DNA of 11,585 nucleotides from an uncultured Clostridia bacterium. Its GTDB lineage: Bacteria > Bacillota > Clostridia > Christensenellales > UBA1242. Below, one piece after another: positions 1 to 7,129 of the stretch. The translations under genes were made by a program, and so were the position numbers. The stretch lies in contig CAMEUD010000032.1 in assembly GCA_945937975.1 (NCBI GenBank), positions 1 to 11,585 on the forward strand. The letters are read 5' to 3'. How positions within the stretch are numbered: the first letter of the stretch is position 1; every line of letters begins with the position of its first letter. The notes under the pieces were generated by a model. The model did not search any database and was not told the origin of the DNA. It was given only the letters and a program-made list of their open reading frames with translations.

Positions 1-457
1 TATCATCAATTGTGATATTTAGTGGATACATTAGATAACCAGTTTCTTTTTTGTAAGTGAAATTTGTGTTTCCAAAAGCTTCTTTTGCTTCTTGCAAATT
101 CTTATCAACTGATATGTTTATATCAGCATATATTGAACTATTATCTGTGTCAAGAATTTTATAATTTAGTGTATTACTAATACTATCAAGGTCATTTATT
201 GCTTTTATTGCTTGCTTTCTTTCTTCGCCTGTCATACCAACTTTTACAACAATAGGGTCTTTTACTTTTGCTTTGATTGGAACACCATTTTCAGTTTCAA
301 GCAAAAATGGTAAAACATCTTTGTATTTTTCTCTTTCAACTCGTTTTGTTTCATTGTTTATAGCTGTATTGATTGCTATGGCAGCAATTCCCCCTACTGG
401 AACCCCTATAAGAAATGATATAGCAATAAACAAATGTCTAAATCTTTTATTTAACAT
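1..457 (-). CDS. Unrecognised membrane-anchored or secreted protein, 5' part only
   Basis: The frame opens with ATG at 457-455 and stays open for 152 codons to the window edge, so the C-terminus is missing. It begins MLNKRFRHLFIAISFLIG. A basic start is followed by a hydrophobic stretch at about residues 9-31, typical of a signal anchor or uncleaved signal peptide. The rest is hydrophilic, with acidic and lysine-rich segments and no cysteine, and should lie outside the membrane. I do not recognise the family; the phrase around AIKAINDLDSISNTLNYKIL suggests an ordered extracytoplasmic domain but gives no function. It lies 67 bp downstream of the helicase stop, on the same strand, with its own good promoter, so it is probably an independent unit. 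The ribosome site is weak (TGGA about 8 nt before the ATG). Confidence 0.75.
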   Translation of the reverse strand, partial: MLNKRFRHLFIAISFLIGVPVGGIAAIAINTAINNETKRVEREKYKDVLPFLLETENGVPIKAKVKDPIVVKVGMTGEERKQAIKAINDLDSISNTLNYKILDTDNSSIYADINISVDKNLQEAKEAFGNTNFTYKKETGYLMYPLNITIDD

Positions 458-484
458 AATATATCCATCTTATTCCCTATCAAT

Positions 485-513
485 ATTATATCATAATTTA
501 AAAATATTTTCAA
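485..513 (-). promoter_or_regulatory. Sigma-A promoter for the gene starting at 457
   Basis: On the minus strand TTGAAA (513-508) is followed by a 17-nt spacer and a perfect TATAAT (490-485). The predicted transcript start is near 478, giving a leader of about 20 nt before the ATG at 457. It lies just after the helicase stop codon, so the downstream gene need not depend on helicase readthrough. Confidence 0.75.
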
Positions 514-524
514 TAATAAAATTA

Positions 525-3500
525 TTAATCTATTTTCTCTATTTTTGTAATTTTCTTTTTCAAAGCATTAATAACTTTTGTTTTACTTAGCCACCAATCT
601 CTGCTCCAAACTCTGTAAATATTCCAACCACGACTTTTCATAAATGCTGGGTGATAAACATCTCTTTCTAATATACTTGCACTGCTGTCAAAAACAGAAT
701 AGTCAAATTCGATGCCCAAAATATATTTGTCTTTTTTCTTGTTATATATTGCAAGTGGAAGTTTGTAATTTGCATTACCAATATTCCTTTCAACAGTATA
801 ACCTTCATCTTTGAGCATTTGTTCAAGTTCTGTAACCATTCTTTCATTAAGGTCAATAGGTTGTAATTGTTTTTCTGGAAGCAAGTTTTCTAATATAATT
901 TTTGTTTCAACTTTATTATTGTTAGAAACTGCACGAACATATCTTAAATATTCTTTAAAAAGTTTTGGACCAACATTTTTTGAACCTGCAACATTTAATT
1001 CTTCTGGTTCAATGCTTGTTACAACATAGATTTTTTGCTTTGCTCTTGTTATTGCAACATTAAGTCTGTTTTCGCCACCTTCATTTGAAAGTGAACCAAA
1101 TCTTGCAACAACTTTGCCATACTCATTTTTTGCATAACCTGTTGAGAATATTATTATATCTCTTTCATCACCTTGTACATTTTCAAGATTCTTTACAAAC
1201 AAACTAATATCTTCGCCATCTTCTTTTCTGTTTTGTTCCATCAAAAGTGCATTATGAAATTCAAGGTCTTTTGATGCAAGTTTGTCAATTTCATCTTCTA
1301 TTGCATTTTCTTGTTCAAGGTTGAATGTTATTATTCCAATACTTTGAGTTCTTTTTTTGTTTTTCAATAGTTTGCACAAAAGTTCTGCAACAGTTTTTGC
1401 TTCTAGTTCATTTCTTGTGTTTATCCATTTACCATCAACTTTAATTCTCTCTATTGGTAGTTCTTTATTATTTTTTGTTACATCAGGTGCAATTTGCAAT
1501 TTCTTTGAGTAGAAAGCATAGTTAGAAAAGTTAATAAGTGATTCACTTCTACTACGATAATGATATGTAAGATTGCTACTAAAATATCTACTTGTTGCAA
1601 GGTCTAACAAACTTTCAACTTCCAACGCAGCCTGTGTTGAATAGTCCAAATCTTCCAAATCATCATTTCCCATATATCTTTTAAGGAAAGTTGCTGTTGG
1701 TCTTAATTGCTTACTATCTCCTGCAACAACAATATGTTTTCCACGATAGATACATGGCAAAGTATTTTCAATAAACACTTGTGATGCTTCATCAAAAACA
1801 ACATAGTCAAACATTTCTTTTTCTAGTGGCAAAATTTGACTTGCAATTTCTGGACTAAGCAAGAAGCATGGGAATAATTTTAACAAATATTCTTTGTATA
1901 CTTGCATACATTTTCTAATTGGCCATAAGTTTTGTTGTTTTGAAATTTGATACAAAAAGTTTTTGCTGGCTTCTTGATTTTCCATAAAATATTCTTTGTA
2001 TTCACTTGCATTCTTTTCATAACATAAACGCTTGTCAAGTTCAAGTTGTTCTTGTTTTAAACTCAAGATTCTGTTCCTTATATTAGAAAAATCCGATAAT
2101 TTTGATAAATCTTCTTTATGCAAATCTTCTTGCTTTATAACTTCATTATATGTTCTAAAAATAACAATTTTATCTACTATATACTTAAAGTTTTTATAGT
2201 TATCACTATTTTTGTATGCAAATTTTAATATAGCTTTTTCTTGGTCTGTTAATTCTTCCAAACAAACATTAATATCTCTAATTTCAACATATTCATCAAG
2301 TGCATTTGCAAGCATTTTCAAATACATTGTATTTCCACTAACAATGTTATCTAGTGTCAACAAATAACCTTTTGTTTCAAGCACCATTTTTAAAACATCA
2401 TAACCTTGGATATATTCTTTAAGGTCTTTTAATGTTTCATCAAATGTACTTTCAATTTCTTTTTCTATCTTATTTGTTTTGTTTTTTACAAATGGATACA
2501 TAGGTAAAAGAATATGACTTGCATTAAGCTTTGCATAAAGTTTTGGATACCTTGTTGATGCTATATATTTTGTAAGTGGTGTGTAGTCAATTTTTTCGCT
2601 TTCATTGTGTTCAAGATAATATGAAAGTAAATCTCTTGCATATGGTCTTTTTGTCATATCAAAAGGAATAAATTTTGATGATAGTACGCTTTTGATTAAA
2701 TTTTGTGCTTGACTTAATGTGTGAATATCAATTTCGCTTTTGATATAGTCTATAAGTGGGTTAATTTGCTTTTTTTCTAGGAATTTAAAATATAAATTAT
2801 CTTTTTTCTTATCTTTGATTAGTCTTTGTGCTTCACTTATAGTGGCAAAATCCATATTCATAAGTTCTTCATTTTGTTGCATATTTTTGAACACAGTGTA
2901 ATCTTTACTGTTCTTTCCAATAATTTCACTGTTTGCATACATTTGTTGCAAAGTTAAACCATATTCTCTTTGTGCAAACAAAACATCATTCATACTTTCA
3001 AGTTCACTAATTTCAGTATCAATTTGTTGTTGCAAATTATGATACTTATCAAGTGATGCAGTTTCTTCAATCTGCATAATATTTTCATGTTCCAATTTTG
3101 CTTTTTGATAGAACTCTGCCTTTGCCTTGTCGCTGTCAGCAATAAGCATTGCTTTTTGATTAAGCGTTGCAAGTCTATTATAAACGACATCAAGTGCTGC
3201 TTTCTTTTGGCTTACAACCAAAACCTTTTTACCTTTTGTTAAAGCATCGGTAATTACATTAACAATAGTTTGACTTTTACCTGTTCCTGGTGGTCCATAT
3301 ATTACCATATTGGAGTTGATATTAAGATTTTTTATTGTTTCGCTTTGTGCATAGTCAAGATTGCTTATTGGAAACATATCTTGATTTATCTTTTTATTTT
3401 TCTTTGCAGATTTTGCAAGAAGTAACTCATCAATGGCAGATGTTGTTAATTGCTTTTTCTCCAACACTTCATAATCATTATATATACTGTTTGTTAATGG

Positions 3501-4310
3501 AAATCTTCCCAAAATGCAATAATTAAATACTTCAAGTCCACCTTGCTTTGGGTCTTTGTCTTGAACAAAAGGAATAAATGAATTTGCAATATTATTGCTA
3601 ATATGTATATCAAACTTTTCCAAATAATCAACAACATCTTGAACAGTTTTGAAACCATTTGATTTAAGGTCATCAAAATCAGTTTCCATTTCATCAATAT
3701 TTAATTTTCTTGCTGTTGCATATGTAAACAAAAGAACCTTATTAAACTTTATTGATTCATTGCTTAAAAGTTCAATACTTGCTGTTGTTTCATTTTCAAT
3801 ATTGATGCTAACTGGAAACATTACAAGTGGGGCTCTTACCATTAAATCTTTTCCAATGTAGCCTTCAACAAATGGATAACCAACATAAAGTTCATATCTT
3901 CCTGTTTCTCTTTCAAATTCTTCTATTTCTCTTTTTAATTGTTTTAAGCAATTTGTTTCGTGAATCATCATCCTTTTTAATTCTTGTTTCTTTGCTCTTT
4001 CAATTTTGAGATAGTCGATTTTTTCTTCACCATTTTCATCTTGATATGTTGTTTTATATTTATTTAATTTATCTTCAACATTAAGATTTTTGTATATTAA
4101 ATCTTTATCACTTTTCCCAATTACTTCAAAAGAAAGTTTTTTACCTGACCATAAAAAATCTACAAGTAAATTTGTCATTTTTTCATCACCTGCGAATATT
4201 TTACCTAAGTCATAACTAAATTTATTTGTTACCCTTTTTGTATAAAGACTTCTATTCTTACCACTAATTTCAATTAATCTTTGTTTATAAAATCTGTAAA
4301 TTTTACTCAT
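525..4310 (-). CDS. DNA2/NAM7-type superfamily 1 helicase with Vsr-like C-terminal domain
   Basis: A 1261-residue ATP-driven nucleic acid helicase, probably cytoplasmic. Superfamily 1 motifs are complete: Walker A GPPGTGKS (339-346), Walker B DEAS (840-843), motif III GDSKQLRP (864-871), motif IV YHYRS (916-920), motif V QGDERD (1046-1051) and motif VI AITRAK (1086-1091). Residues about 8-35, with RLIEISGKNRSLYTK, resemble the start of DUF4011 proteins. About 490 residues separate motifs I and II, a large insertion typical of this group. The C-terminus (about 1175-1261) resembles the Vsr/MTES_1575 nuclease-like domain: GIEFD (1199-1203), an ERDVY segment, and RVWSRDWW ending at 1240. The usual first acidic residue, D in an IDLAV-like strand, appears to be P1185 (YKLPLA), so nuclease activity is uncertain. 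Family relatives include anti-phage genes described as DUF4011-helicase-Vsr; a defence role is inferred. It diverges from an XRE regulator. The SD is weak: AAAGGG, 12 nt before the ATG. Confidence 0.92.
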   Translation of the reverse strand: MSKIYRFYKQRLIEISGKNRSLYTKRVTNKFSYDLGKIFAGDEKMTNLLVDFLWSGKKLSFEVIGKSDKDLIYKNLNVEDKLNKYKTTYQDENGEEKIDYLKIERAKKQELKRMMIHETNCLKQLKREIEEFERETGRYELYVGYPFVEGYIGKDLMVRAPLVMFPVSINIENETTASIELLSNESIKFNKVLLFTYATARKLNIDEMETDFDDLKSNGFKTVQDVVDYLEKFDIHISNNIANSFIPFVQDKDPKQGGLEVFNYCILGRFPLTNSIYNDYEVLEKKQLTTSAIDELLLAKSAKKNKKINQDMFPISNLDYAQSETIKNLNINSNMVIYGPPGTGKSQTIVNVITDALTKGKKVLVVSQKKAALDVVYNRLATLNQKAMLIADSDKAKAEFYQKAKLEHENIMQIEETASLDKYHNLQQQIDTEISELESMNDVLFAQREYGLTLQQMYANSEIIGKNSKDYTVFKNMQQNEELMNMDFATISEAQRLIKDKKKDNLYFKFLEKKQINPLIDYIKSEIDIHTLSQAQNLIKSVLSSKFIPFDMTKRPYARDLLSYYLEHNESEKIDYTPLTKYIASTRYPKLYAKLNASHILLPMYPFVKNKTNKIEKEIESTFDETLKDLKEYIQGYDVLKMVLETKGYLLTLDNIVSGNTMYLKMLANALDEYVEIRDINVCLEELTDQEKAILKFAYKNSDNYKNFKYIVDKIVIFRTYNEVIKQEDLHKEDLSKLSDFSNIRNRILSLKQEQLELDKRLCYEKNASEYKEYFMENQEASKNFLYQISKQQNLWPIRKCMQVYKEYLLKLFPCFLLSPEIASQILPLEKEMFDYVVFDEASQVFIENTLPCIYRGKHIVVAGDSKQLRPTATFLKRYMGNDDLEDLDYSTQAALEVESLLDLATSRYFSSNLTYHYRSRSESLINFSNYAFYSKKLQIAPDVTKNNKELPIERIKVDGKWINTRNELEAKTVAELLCKLLKNKKRTQSIGIITFNLEQENAIEDEIDKLASKDLEFHNALLMEQNRKEDGEDISLFVKNLENVQGDERDIIIFSTGYAKNEYGKVVARFGSLSNEGGENRLNVAITRAKQKIYVVTSIEPEELNVAGSKNVGPKLFKEYLRYVRAVSNNNKVETKIILENLLPEKQLQPIDLNERMVTELEQMLKDEGYTVERNIGNANYKLPLAIYNKKKDKYILGIEFDYSVFDSSASILERDVYHPAFMKSRGWNIYRVWSRDWWLSKTKVINALKKKITKIEKID

Positions 4311-4348
4311 TTTTTAAATTTTCCCTTTGCCTAAAAATATTAACATAA

Positions 4349-4377
4349 ATTATATAAAAAATAAAGATTAATTTTAA
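4349..4377 (-). promoter_or_regulatory. Probable helicase promoter
   Basis: Minus strand: TTAAAA (4377-4372, 4 of 6 consensus), 17-nt spacer, TATAAT (4354-4349). The predicted start is near 4342, leaving a leader of about 30 nt that includes AAAGGG. The -10 is perfect, but the region is so A+T-rich that the -35 assignment is tentative. Confidence 0.5.
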
Positions 4378-4443
4378 AAATATTTTCATTATTTTAACAA
4401 TATAATTGGCTCATATTAATCCCCATTACTATTGTTATTTTAT

Positions 4444-4517
4444 ATATTGCAATAACTCTCACATTATCTTGACCATTTAAATATTGCAATAACTCTCACA
4501 TTATCTTGACCATTTAA
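4444..4517. repeat. Perfect 37-bp tandem duplication in the divergent control region
   Basis: Two identical, directly adjacent 37-bp copies, 4444-4480 and 4481-4517, with no spacer. Each contains the perfect 10-bp palindrome TATTGCAATA (4445-4454 and 4482-4491), so the duplication places two identical dyads 37 bp apart. It lies between the divergent helicase and XRE genes. It could be a duplicated regulator-binding site or a recent slippage product. No third copy is seen. Confidence 0.9.
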
Positions 4518-4552
4518 TATTTTATTTAAGGTTTTATTCCAATTCCACACCT

Positions 4553-4585
4553 TTTACAAAATTCTTTTTTGGATAATATATTATC
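4553..4585 (+). promoter_or_regulatory. Tentative XRE promoter with overlapping 14-bp palindrome
   Basis: TTTACA (4553-4558) could pair with TATATT (4577-4582, 18-nt spacer) or TAATAT (4574-4579, 15-nt spacer). Across both candidate -10 elements runs a perfect 14-bp palindrome, GATAATATATTATC (4572-4585), a natural place for a repressor to block the promoter. The palindrome is seen directly; promoter identity and operator function are inferred, and A+T-rich palindromes arise easily by chance. Confidence 0.4.
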
Positions 4586-4632
4586 ATTAATAAAAGTTTT
4601 TATTTTATCTACCTTAATGCCATATTTTAATT

Positions 4633-4651
4633 CCATAAATATATTTTATGG
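4633..4651 (+). promoter_or_regulatory. Inverted repeat overlapping the XRE ribosome site
   Basis: Perfect 7-bp arms CCATAAA (4633-4639) and TTTATGG (4645-4651) around a 5-nt loop. The right arm ends in the GG of the GGAG ribosome-binding site (4650-4653). It could act as an operator or as a hairpin that limits ribosome access. The arms are short and A+T-rich. Confidence 0.4.
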
Positions 4652-4659
4652 AGATTTTT

Positions 4660-4866
4660 ATGAATAAATTTGCTGAAAGATTAAAACAAACATTATATGA
4701 TAAACAAATATCTCAATCAGAATTCGCACGAAAAATAAATATGTCTCAAAGTTTAATAAATAACTATTGTGCAGGTAGACGAGAACCAACATTAGACACC
4801 TTGCTAATTATTTGCAAAACATTAAACGAATCTGCTGACTATATGATAGGACTAACAGACCTATAG
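4660..4866 (+). CDS. XRE (Cro/C1) family transcriptional regulator, 68 aa
   Basis: A single-domain helix-turn-helix protein that probably binds operator DNA as a dimer. FAERLKQTLYDKQISQSEFA, then KINMSQSLINNYCAGRREP, covers the five-helix HTH_3 fold. The recognition helix lies around SQSLINNYCAG, and the protein ends in the common DYMIGLTDL tail. I start it at ATG 4660 rather than the in-frame ATG 4648. GGAG at 4650-4653 sits 6 nt before 4660 and would be buried in the coding sequence of the longer form. There is no sensor or oligomerisation domain. It diverges from the helicase across a 349-bp region rich in palindromes, so it may repress itself and the helicase; that is inferred from layout only. 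Confidence 0.88.
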   Translation: MNKFAERLKQTLYDKQISQSEFARKINMSQSLINNYCAGRREPTLDTLLIICKTLNESADYMIGLTDL

Positions 4867-4880
4867 AATAAAATTGCAAC

Positions 4881-4920
4881 AAAAAATCTGGCAGAAGTTT
4901 GGTTCTCCCAATTACTGTTA
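4881..4920 (-). repeat. Degenerate copy of the GA-loop hairpin element (copy L)
   Basis: The stretch 4887-4918 matches 5103-5134 at 26 of 32 positions in direct orientation. It starts with an A6 tract (4881-4886). On the minus strand this becomes a T6 tract following a weak hairpin, so it may end transcripts leaving gpmI. Its right arm (CTGTTAA) has drifted and the GA/GA loop is not intact. Confidence 0.6.
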
Positions 4921-4951
4921 AATGATGATTTTAGCTTGGTTTAGTGTGATA

Positions 4952-5185
4952 TTTTAGGCACAAAAAACAAGATAGACAAGACTCGGCGTCAAAACTTTCG
5001 CTTTCGCTCATTTTGTGTAAATTCTTTCCACAAAATTTCGGTTTTATCGCTCGGTTTTCCCTTTCCCCAAAAACAACAACTGTTTTTGGTGTACCCCTAT
5101 GCTCTGGTAGGAGTTTGGTTTCCCAAATGACTGTCAGATTTTTTATGCAGTAAACGAAATATATCGCAGTTTTTTGTGCCTAAAA
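4952..5185. repeat. 17-bp perfect inverted repeat enclosing 200 bp
   Basis: TTTTAGGCACAAAAAAC at 4952-4968 is exactly repeated in inverted orientation at 5169-5185. The right arm covers the gpmI stop codon (TAG, 5182-5180). The enclosed 200 bp contain several smaller hairpins, so a minus-strand transcript running past gpmI could fold into a closed multi-helix domain. No convincing target-site duplication flanks the arms, so a transposon origin is not supported. Confidence 0.85.
5104..5144 (+). terminator. Rho-independent terminator with GA/GA internal loop (copy R)
   Basis: Outer stem CTGGTAG (5104-5110) with CTGTCAG (5131-5137), using two G-U pairs. A symmetrical GA/GA internal loop follows (5111-5112 and 5129-5130). 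The inner stem is GTTTGG (5113-5118) with CCAAAT (5123-5128), capped by a TTTC loop. T6 follows at 5139-5144. The wobble pairs and tandem GA favour the plus-strand RNA, which fits termination of the XRE transcript about 240 nt after its stop. Confidence 0.65.
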
Positions 5186-6682
5186 AAGTGGAGTAGACAT
5201 ACCTTCTGGTATATCTTTTTCAAGTCCCATAATTTTTAAAATTGTTGGTGCAACATTGCAAAGTTTTCCTTTTGAAAGTTTCACATTTTTATATTTTTCA
5301 CTAATAAGCCAAAGTGGTACTGGATTTGTTGTATGACTTGTAATTATATTCCCTTTTTTATCAAGCATTTCTTCACAATTACCATGGTCTGCTGTAATGA
5401 TGCAATGTCCACCTGCTGTTAAACAAGCAAGAGCAATCGCATATGCACATTTGTCCACAACTTCAATTGTTTTTTTGGTTGCTTCCAAATTTCCCGTATG
5501 TCCTAACATATCCGGGTTTGATAAATTAACCAAAATAAAGTCATACTTTTGTGAGGCTATTGCTCTTATAACTTCATCAGTTATTTCATAAGCTTTCATT
5601 TTTGGTGTTTGACTAAAATCTTGCACATTTTCACTTTCAATAAGTTTTCTATCTTCATCTTTATATGGTTTTTCTATTCCACCATTAAAGAAAAATGTTA
5701 CATGTGCATATTTTGTTGTTTCACTTGTATGGAACTGTTTTAGTCCTACATTTGATACTATTGCAGATAAATTATCTCCAATTTTTTCTGGTGGATATGC
5801 TATTAATACATCTTTAAATTCGGCATTATATTCTGTCATACAACAATATGTTAAATTGTTTAGATGTTTTGTTTCAAATTTATCAAAAGGTTTTTGAGTT
5901 AAGGCTTGTGTAATTTCTCTTGCTCTATCTGTTCTGTAATTAAAGAAAATCACTGAATCATAATTATCAATAGTTACTGGTTTACCTATAATTGTTGGCA
6001 AAACAAATTCATCATAAATACCATCTTTGTAACTATCATTAAGTGCTGTTATTGGGTCTTGATAATAGTTATCTGCTTTCCCAAGTGTAAGCATATCATA
6101 TGCTTTTTCAATTCTATCCCAACGATTTTCCCTGTCCATTGCATACACTCTGCCACAAAGAGATTTTATTTCTGCTTTACCTTGTGTGTGTTCTTTTAAT
6201 TGTTCAATAAACTTTACACCACTATCTCTTAATGTATCTCTACCGTCCATAAAACAATGGATATAAATATTTTCTATACCTTTATTTTTTGCCATATCAA
6301 CAAGTGCATACAAGTGATTAATATGACTATGAACACCACCATCACTCACAAGTCCCATAATATGCAAATTTGAATTGTGTGCCAAGCAGTTATCCATTGT
6401 TTTGTTTAATGCTGGGTTCTTAAAAAAGTTGCCATTTGCAATTTCATTATTTATTTTTGGTAAATCTTGATAAACAATTCTGCCTGCTCCCAAGTTCAAA
6501 TGTCCAACTTCACTATTACCCATTTGTCCATCAGAAAGACCAACAGCTTCACCACTTGCAAGTAATTCTGTGCGTGGAAAATGTTTTAACTTGTCAAGAT
6601 AAGGTGTGCCTTGCAATTTTATTGCATTGCCATATTTACTTTTATTTATTCCAAAACCATCTAATATTACTAATGTTATCAT
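5180..6682 (-). CDS. gpmI: 2,3-bisphosphoglycerate-independent phosphoglycerate mutase
   Basis: A cytoplasmic metalloenzyme (two Mn2+ ions) that interconverts 3- and 2-phosphoglycerate in glycolysis and gluconeogenesis. Its 500 residues are close to the usual 510. The phosphatase-type metal sites are present: D8 in ILDGFG, the phosphoserine nucleophile S57 in MGNSEVGH, D391 and H395 in NPDMLGH, D432 and H433 in TADHGN, and H450 in TSHTTNP. Substrate-binding motifs include HSH (118-120), DGRDT (146-150), YRTDRARE (249-256) and K324. No catalytic residue is missing. The start MITLVILDGFG matches the family N-terminus. No ribosome site precedes it and the predicted transcript start falls on the ATG, suggesting leaderless translation. 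It lies 47 bp after the DUF378 gene. Its stop codon sits inside a 17-bp inverted repeat. Confidence 0.97.
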   Translation of the reverse strand: MITLVILDGFGINKSKYGNAIKLQGTPYLDKLKHFPRTELLASGEAVGLSDGQMGNSEVGHLNLGAGRIVYQDLPKINNEIANGNFFKNPALNKTMDNCLAHNSNLHIMGLVSDGGVHSHINHLYALVDMAKNKGIENIYIHCFMDGRDTLRDSGVKFIEQLKEHTQGKAEIKSLCGRVYAMDRENRWDRIEKAYDMLTLGKADNYYQDPITALNDSYKDGIYDEFVLPTIIGKPVTIDNYDSVIFFNYRTDRAREITQALTQKPFDKFETKHLNNLTYCCMTEYNAEFKDVLIAYPPEKIGDNLSAIVSNVGLKQFHTSETTKYAHVTFFFNGGIEKPYKDEDRKLIESENVQDFSQTPKMKAYEITDEVIRAIASQKYDFILVNLSNPDMLGHTGNLEATKKTIEVVDKCAYAIALACLTAGGHCIITADHGNCEEMLDKKGNIITSHTTNPVPLWLISEKYKNVKLSKGKLCNVAPTILKIMGLEKDIPEGMSTPLF

Positions 6683-6688
6683 AATTTT

Positions 6689-6717
6689 ATTTTATAAGTA
6701 TATGTAAAAATAGTCAA
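6689..6717 (-). promoter_or_regulatory. gpmI promoter placing the transcript start at the ATG
   Basis: Minus strand: TTGACT (6717-6712), exactly 17-nt spacer, TAAAAT (6694-6689). Only six bases (6688-6683) separate the -10 from the gpmI ATG at 6682, so transcription should start at or within a base or two of the initiation codon. The element fits within the 47-bp gap after the DUF378 stop codon. Confidence 0.7.
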
Positions 6718-6729
6718 CAAAATTAAAGT

Positions 6730-7041
6730 CTATTCAGCCAAAATATCGTGTGAATGCTCGCCGTCTTCTTTTTGTTTTTGGTGTGTTTTTTTGTGGAATA
6801 GAACCACCTTACCTTTGTTTTTTAGCATATCAAAAATAATATAAAAAGTTGCAACTCCAATCGCTATGTAAAGTAGTCTTGAAAAAATGCTTGCTTGCGT
6901 TCCAAAAAATCCCGCAATAAAATCATATTGAAGTAGTCCTATGCTCATCCAATTCATTCCACCAACTATTAAAATAATAAACGAAATTATTGTCATAATG
7001 CTTACAGAAATATTTTGTGAATATTTTTTTATTATATACAT
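6730..7041 (-). CDS. DUF378 family small membrane protein
   Basis: 103 residues with two predicted membrane helices, at about 17-36 and 52-72. The family hallmark is visible as GGMNWMSIGLLQYDFIAGFFG, followed by SRLLYIAIGVATFYIIFD, as in DUF378 proteins of unknown function (about 70 residues). The extra length is a hydrophilic, His- and Lys-rich tail (FHKKTHQKQKEDGEHSHDILAE) that probably faces the cytoplasm. The start is uncertain. ATG 7041 has no ribosome site; the in-frame ATG at 6996 (M16) would begin MTIISFIILIVGGMNW, closer to the usual family start, but also lacks one. Upstream, greA diverges. Downstream, gpmI has its own promoter, so co-transcription is optional. Confidence 0.8.
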   Translation of the reverse strand: MYIIKKYSQNISVSIMTIISFIILIVGGMNWMSIGLLQYDFIAGFFGTQASIFSRLLYIAIGVATFYIIFDMLKNKGKVVLFHKKTHQKQKEDGEHSHDILAE

Positions 7042-7084
7042 ATAAAATTATGTAACGCTTTTGTGGCAAATGTGAGAATTTTTA

Positions 7085-7113
7085 TTGACAAATATAAAAA
7101 ATATTGCTACAAT
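7085..7113 (+). promoter_or_regulatory. greA sigma-A promoter
   Basis: Perfect TTGACA (7085-7090), 17-nt spacer, TACAAT (7108-7113). The predicted start is near 7120, giving a leader of about 60 nt before the greA ATG. This is one of the best promoters in the window. Confidence 0.88.
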
Positions 7114-7129
7114 ACACAACGTTAATTTG

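Larger units (their letters stand above)
4867..5179. other. Gene-free, inverted-repeat-rich region between convergent genes
   Basis: No credible gene is present. Besides the repeats listed separately it has two clear hairpins. ATTTTGTG (5010-5017) pairs with CACAAAAT (5029-5036) over an 11-nt loop. CCAAAAAC (5067-5074) pairs with GTTTTTGG (5082-5089) over a 7-nt loop. The central part (about 4980-5110) is richer in G+C than the other intergenic DNA here. It would form the 3' untranslated part of either convergent transcript. It could be a dispersed intergenic repeat, a MITE-like insertion or a structured RNA; the sequence alone does not decide. Confidence 0.7.

Noticed and set aside
273..590. 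Plus-strand open frame of 105 codons
   Set aside because: It overlaps the start of the minus-strand membrane protein and the end of the helicase, with no ribosome site; it is antisense to real genes.
4444..4517. CRISPR-like array
   Set aside because: The two 37-bp copies touch with no spacer, there are only two, and no cas gene is present.
4505..4534. Plus-strand promoter using TTGACC in the tandem repeat
   Set aside because: No -10-like hexamer lies 16-18 bp downstream of either copy.
4940..5100. Small minus-strand protein, e.g. 26 codons from an ATG around 5012
   Set aside because: No ribosome site or promoter, a low-complexity Ser/Glu start, and it overlaps the inverted-repeat arms; better explained as noncoding structure.
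4952..5185. Complete MITE or insertion sequence
   Set aside because: There are matching inverted ends but no transposase, no target-site duplication and no second copy in the window. Kept only as a hypothesis.
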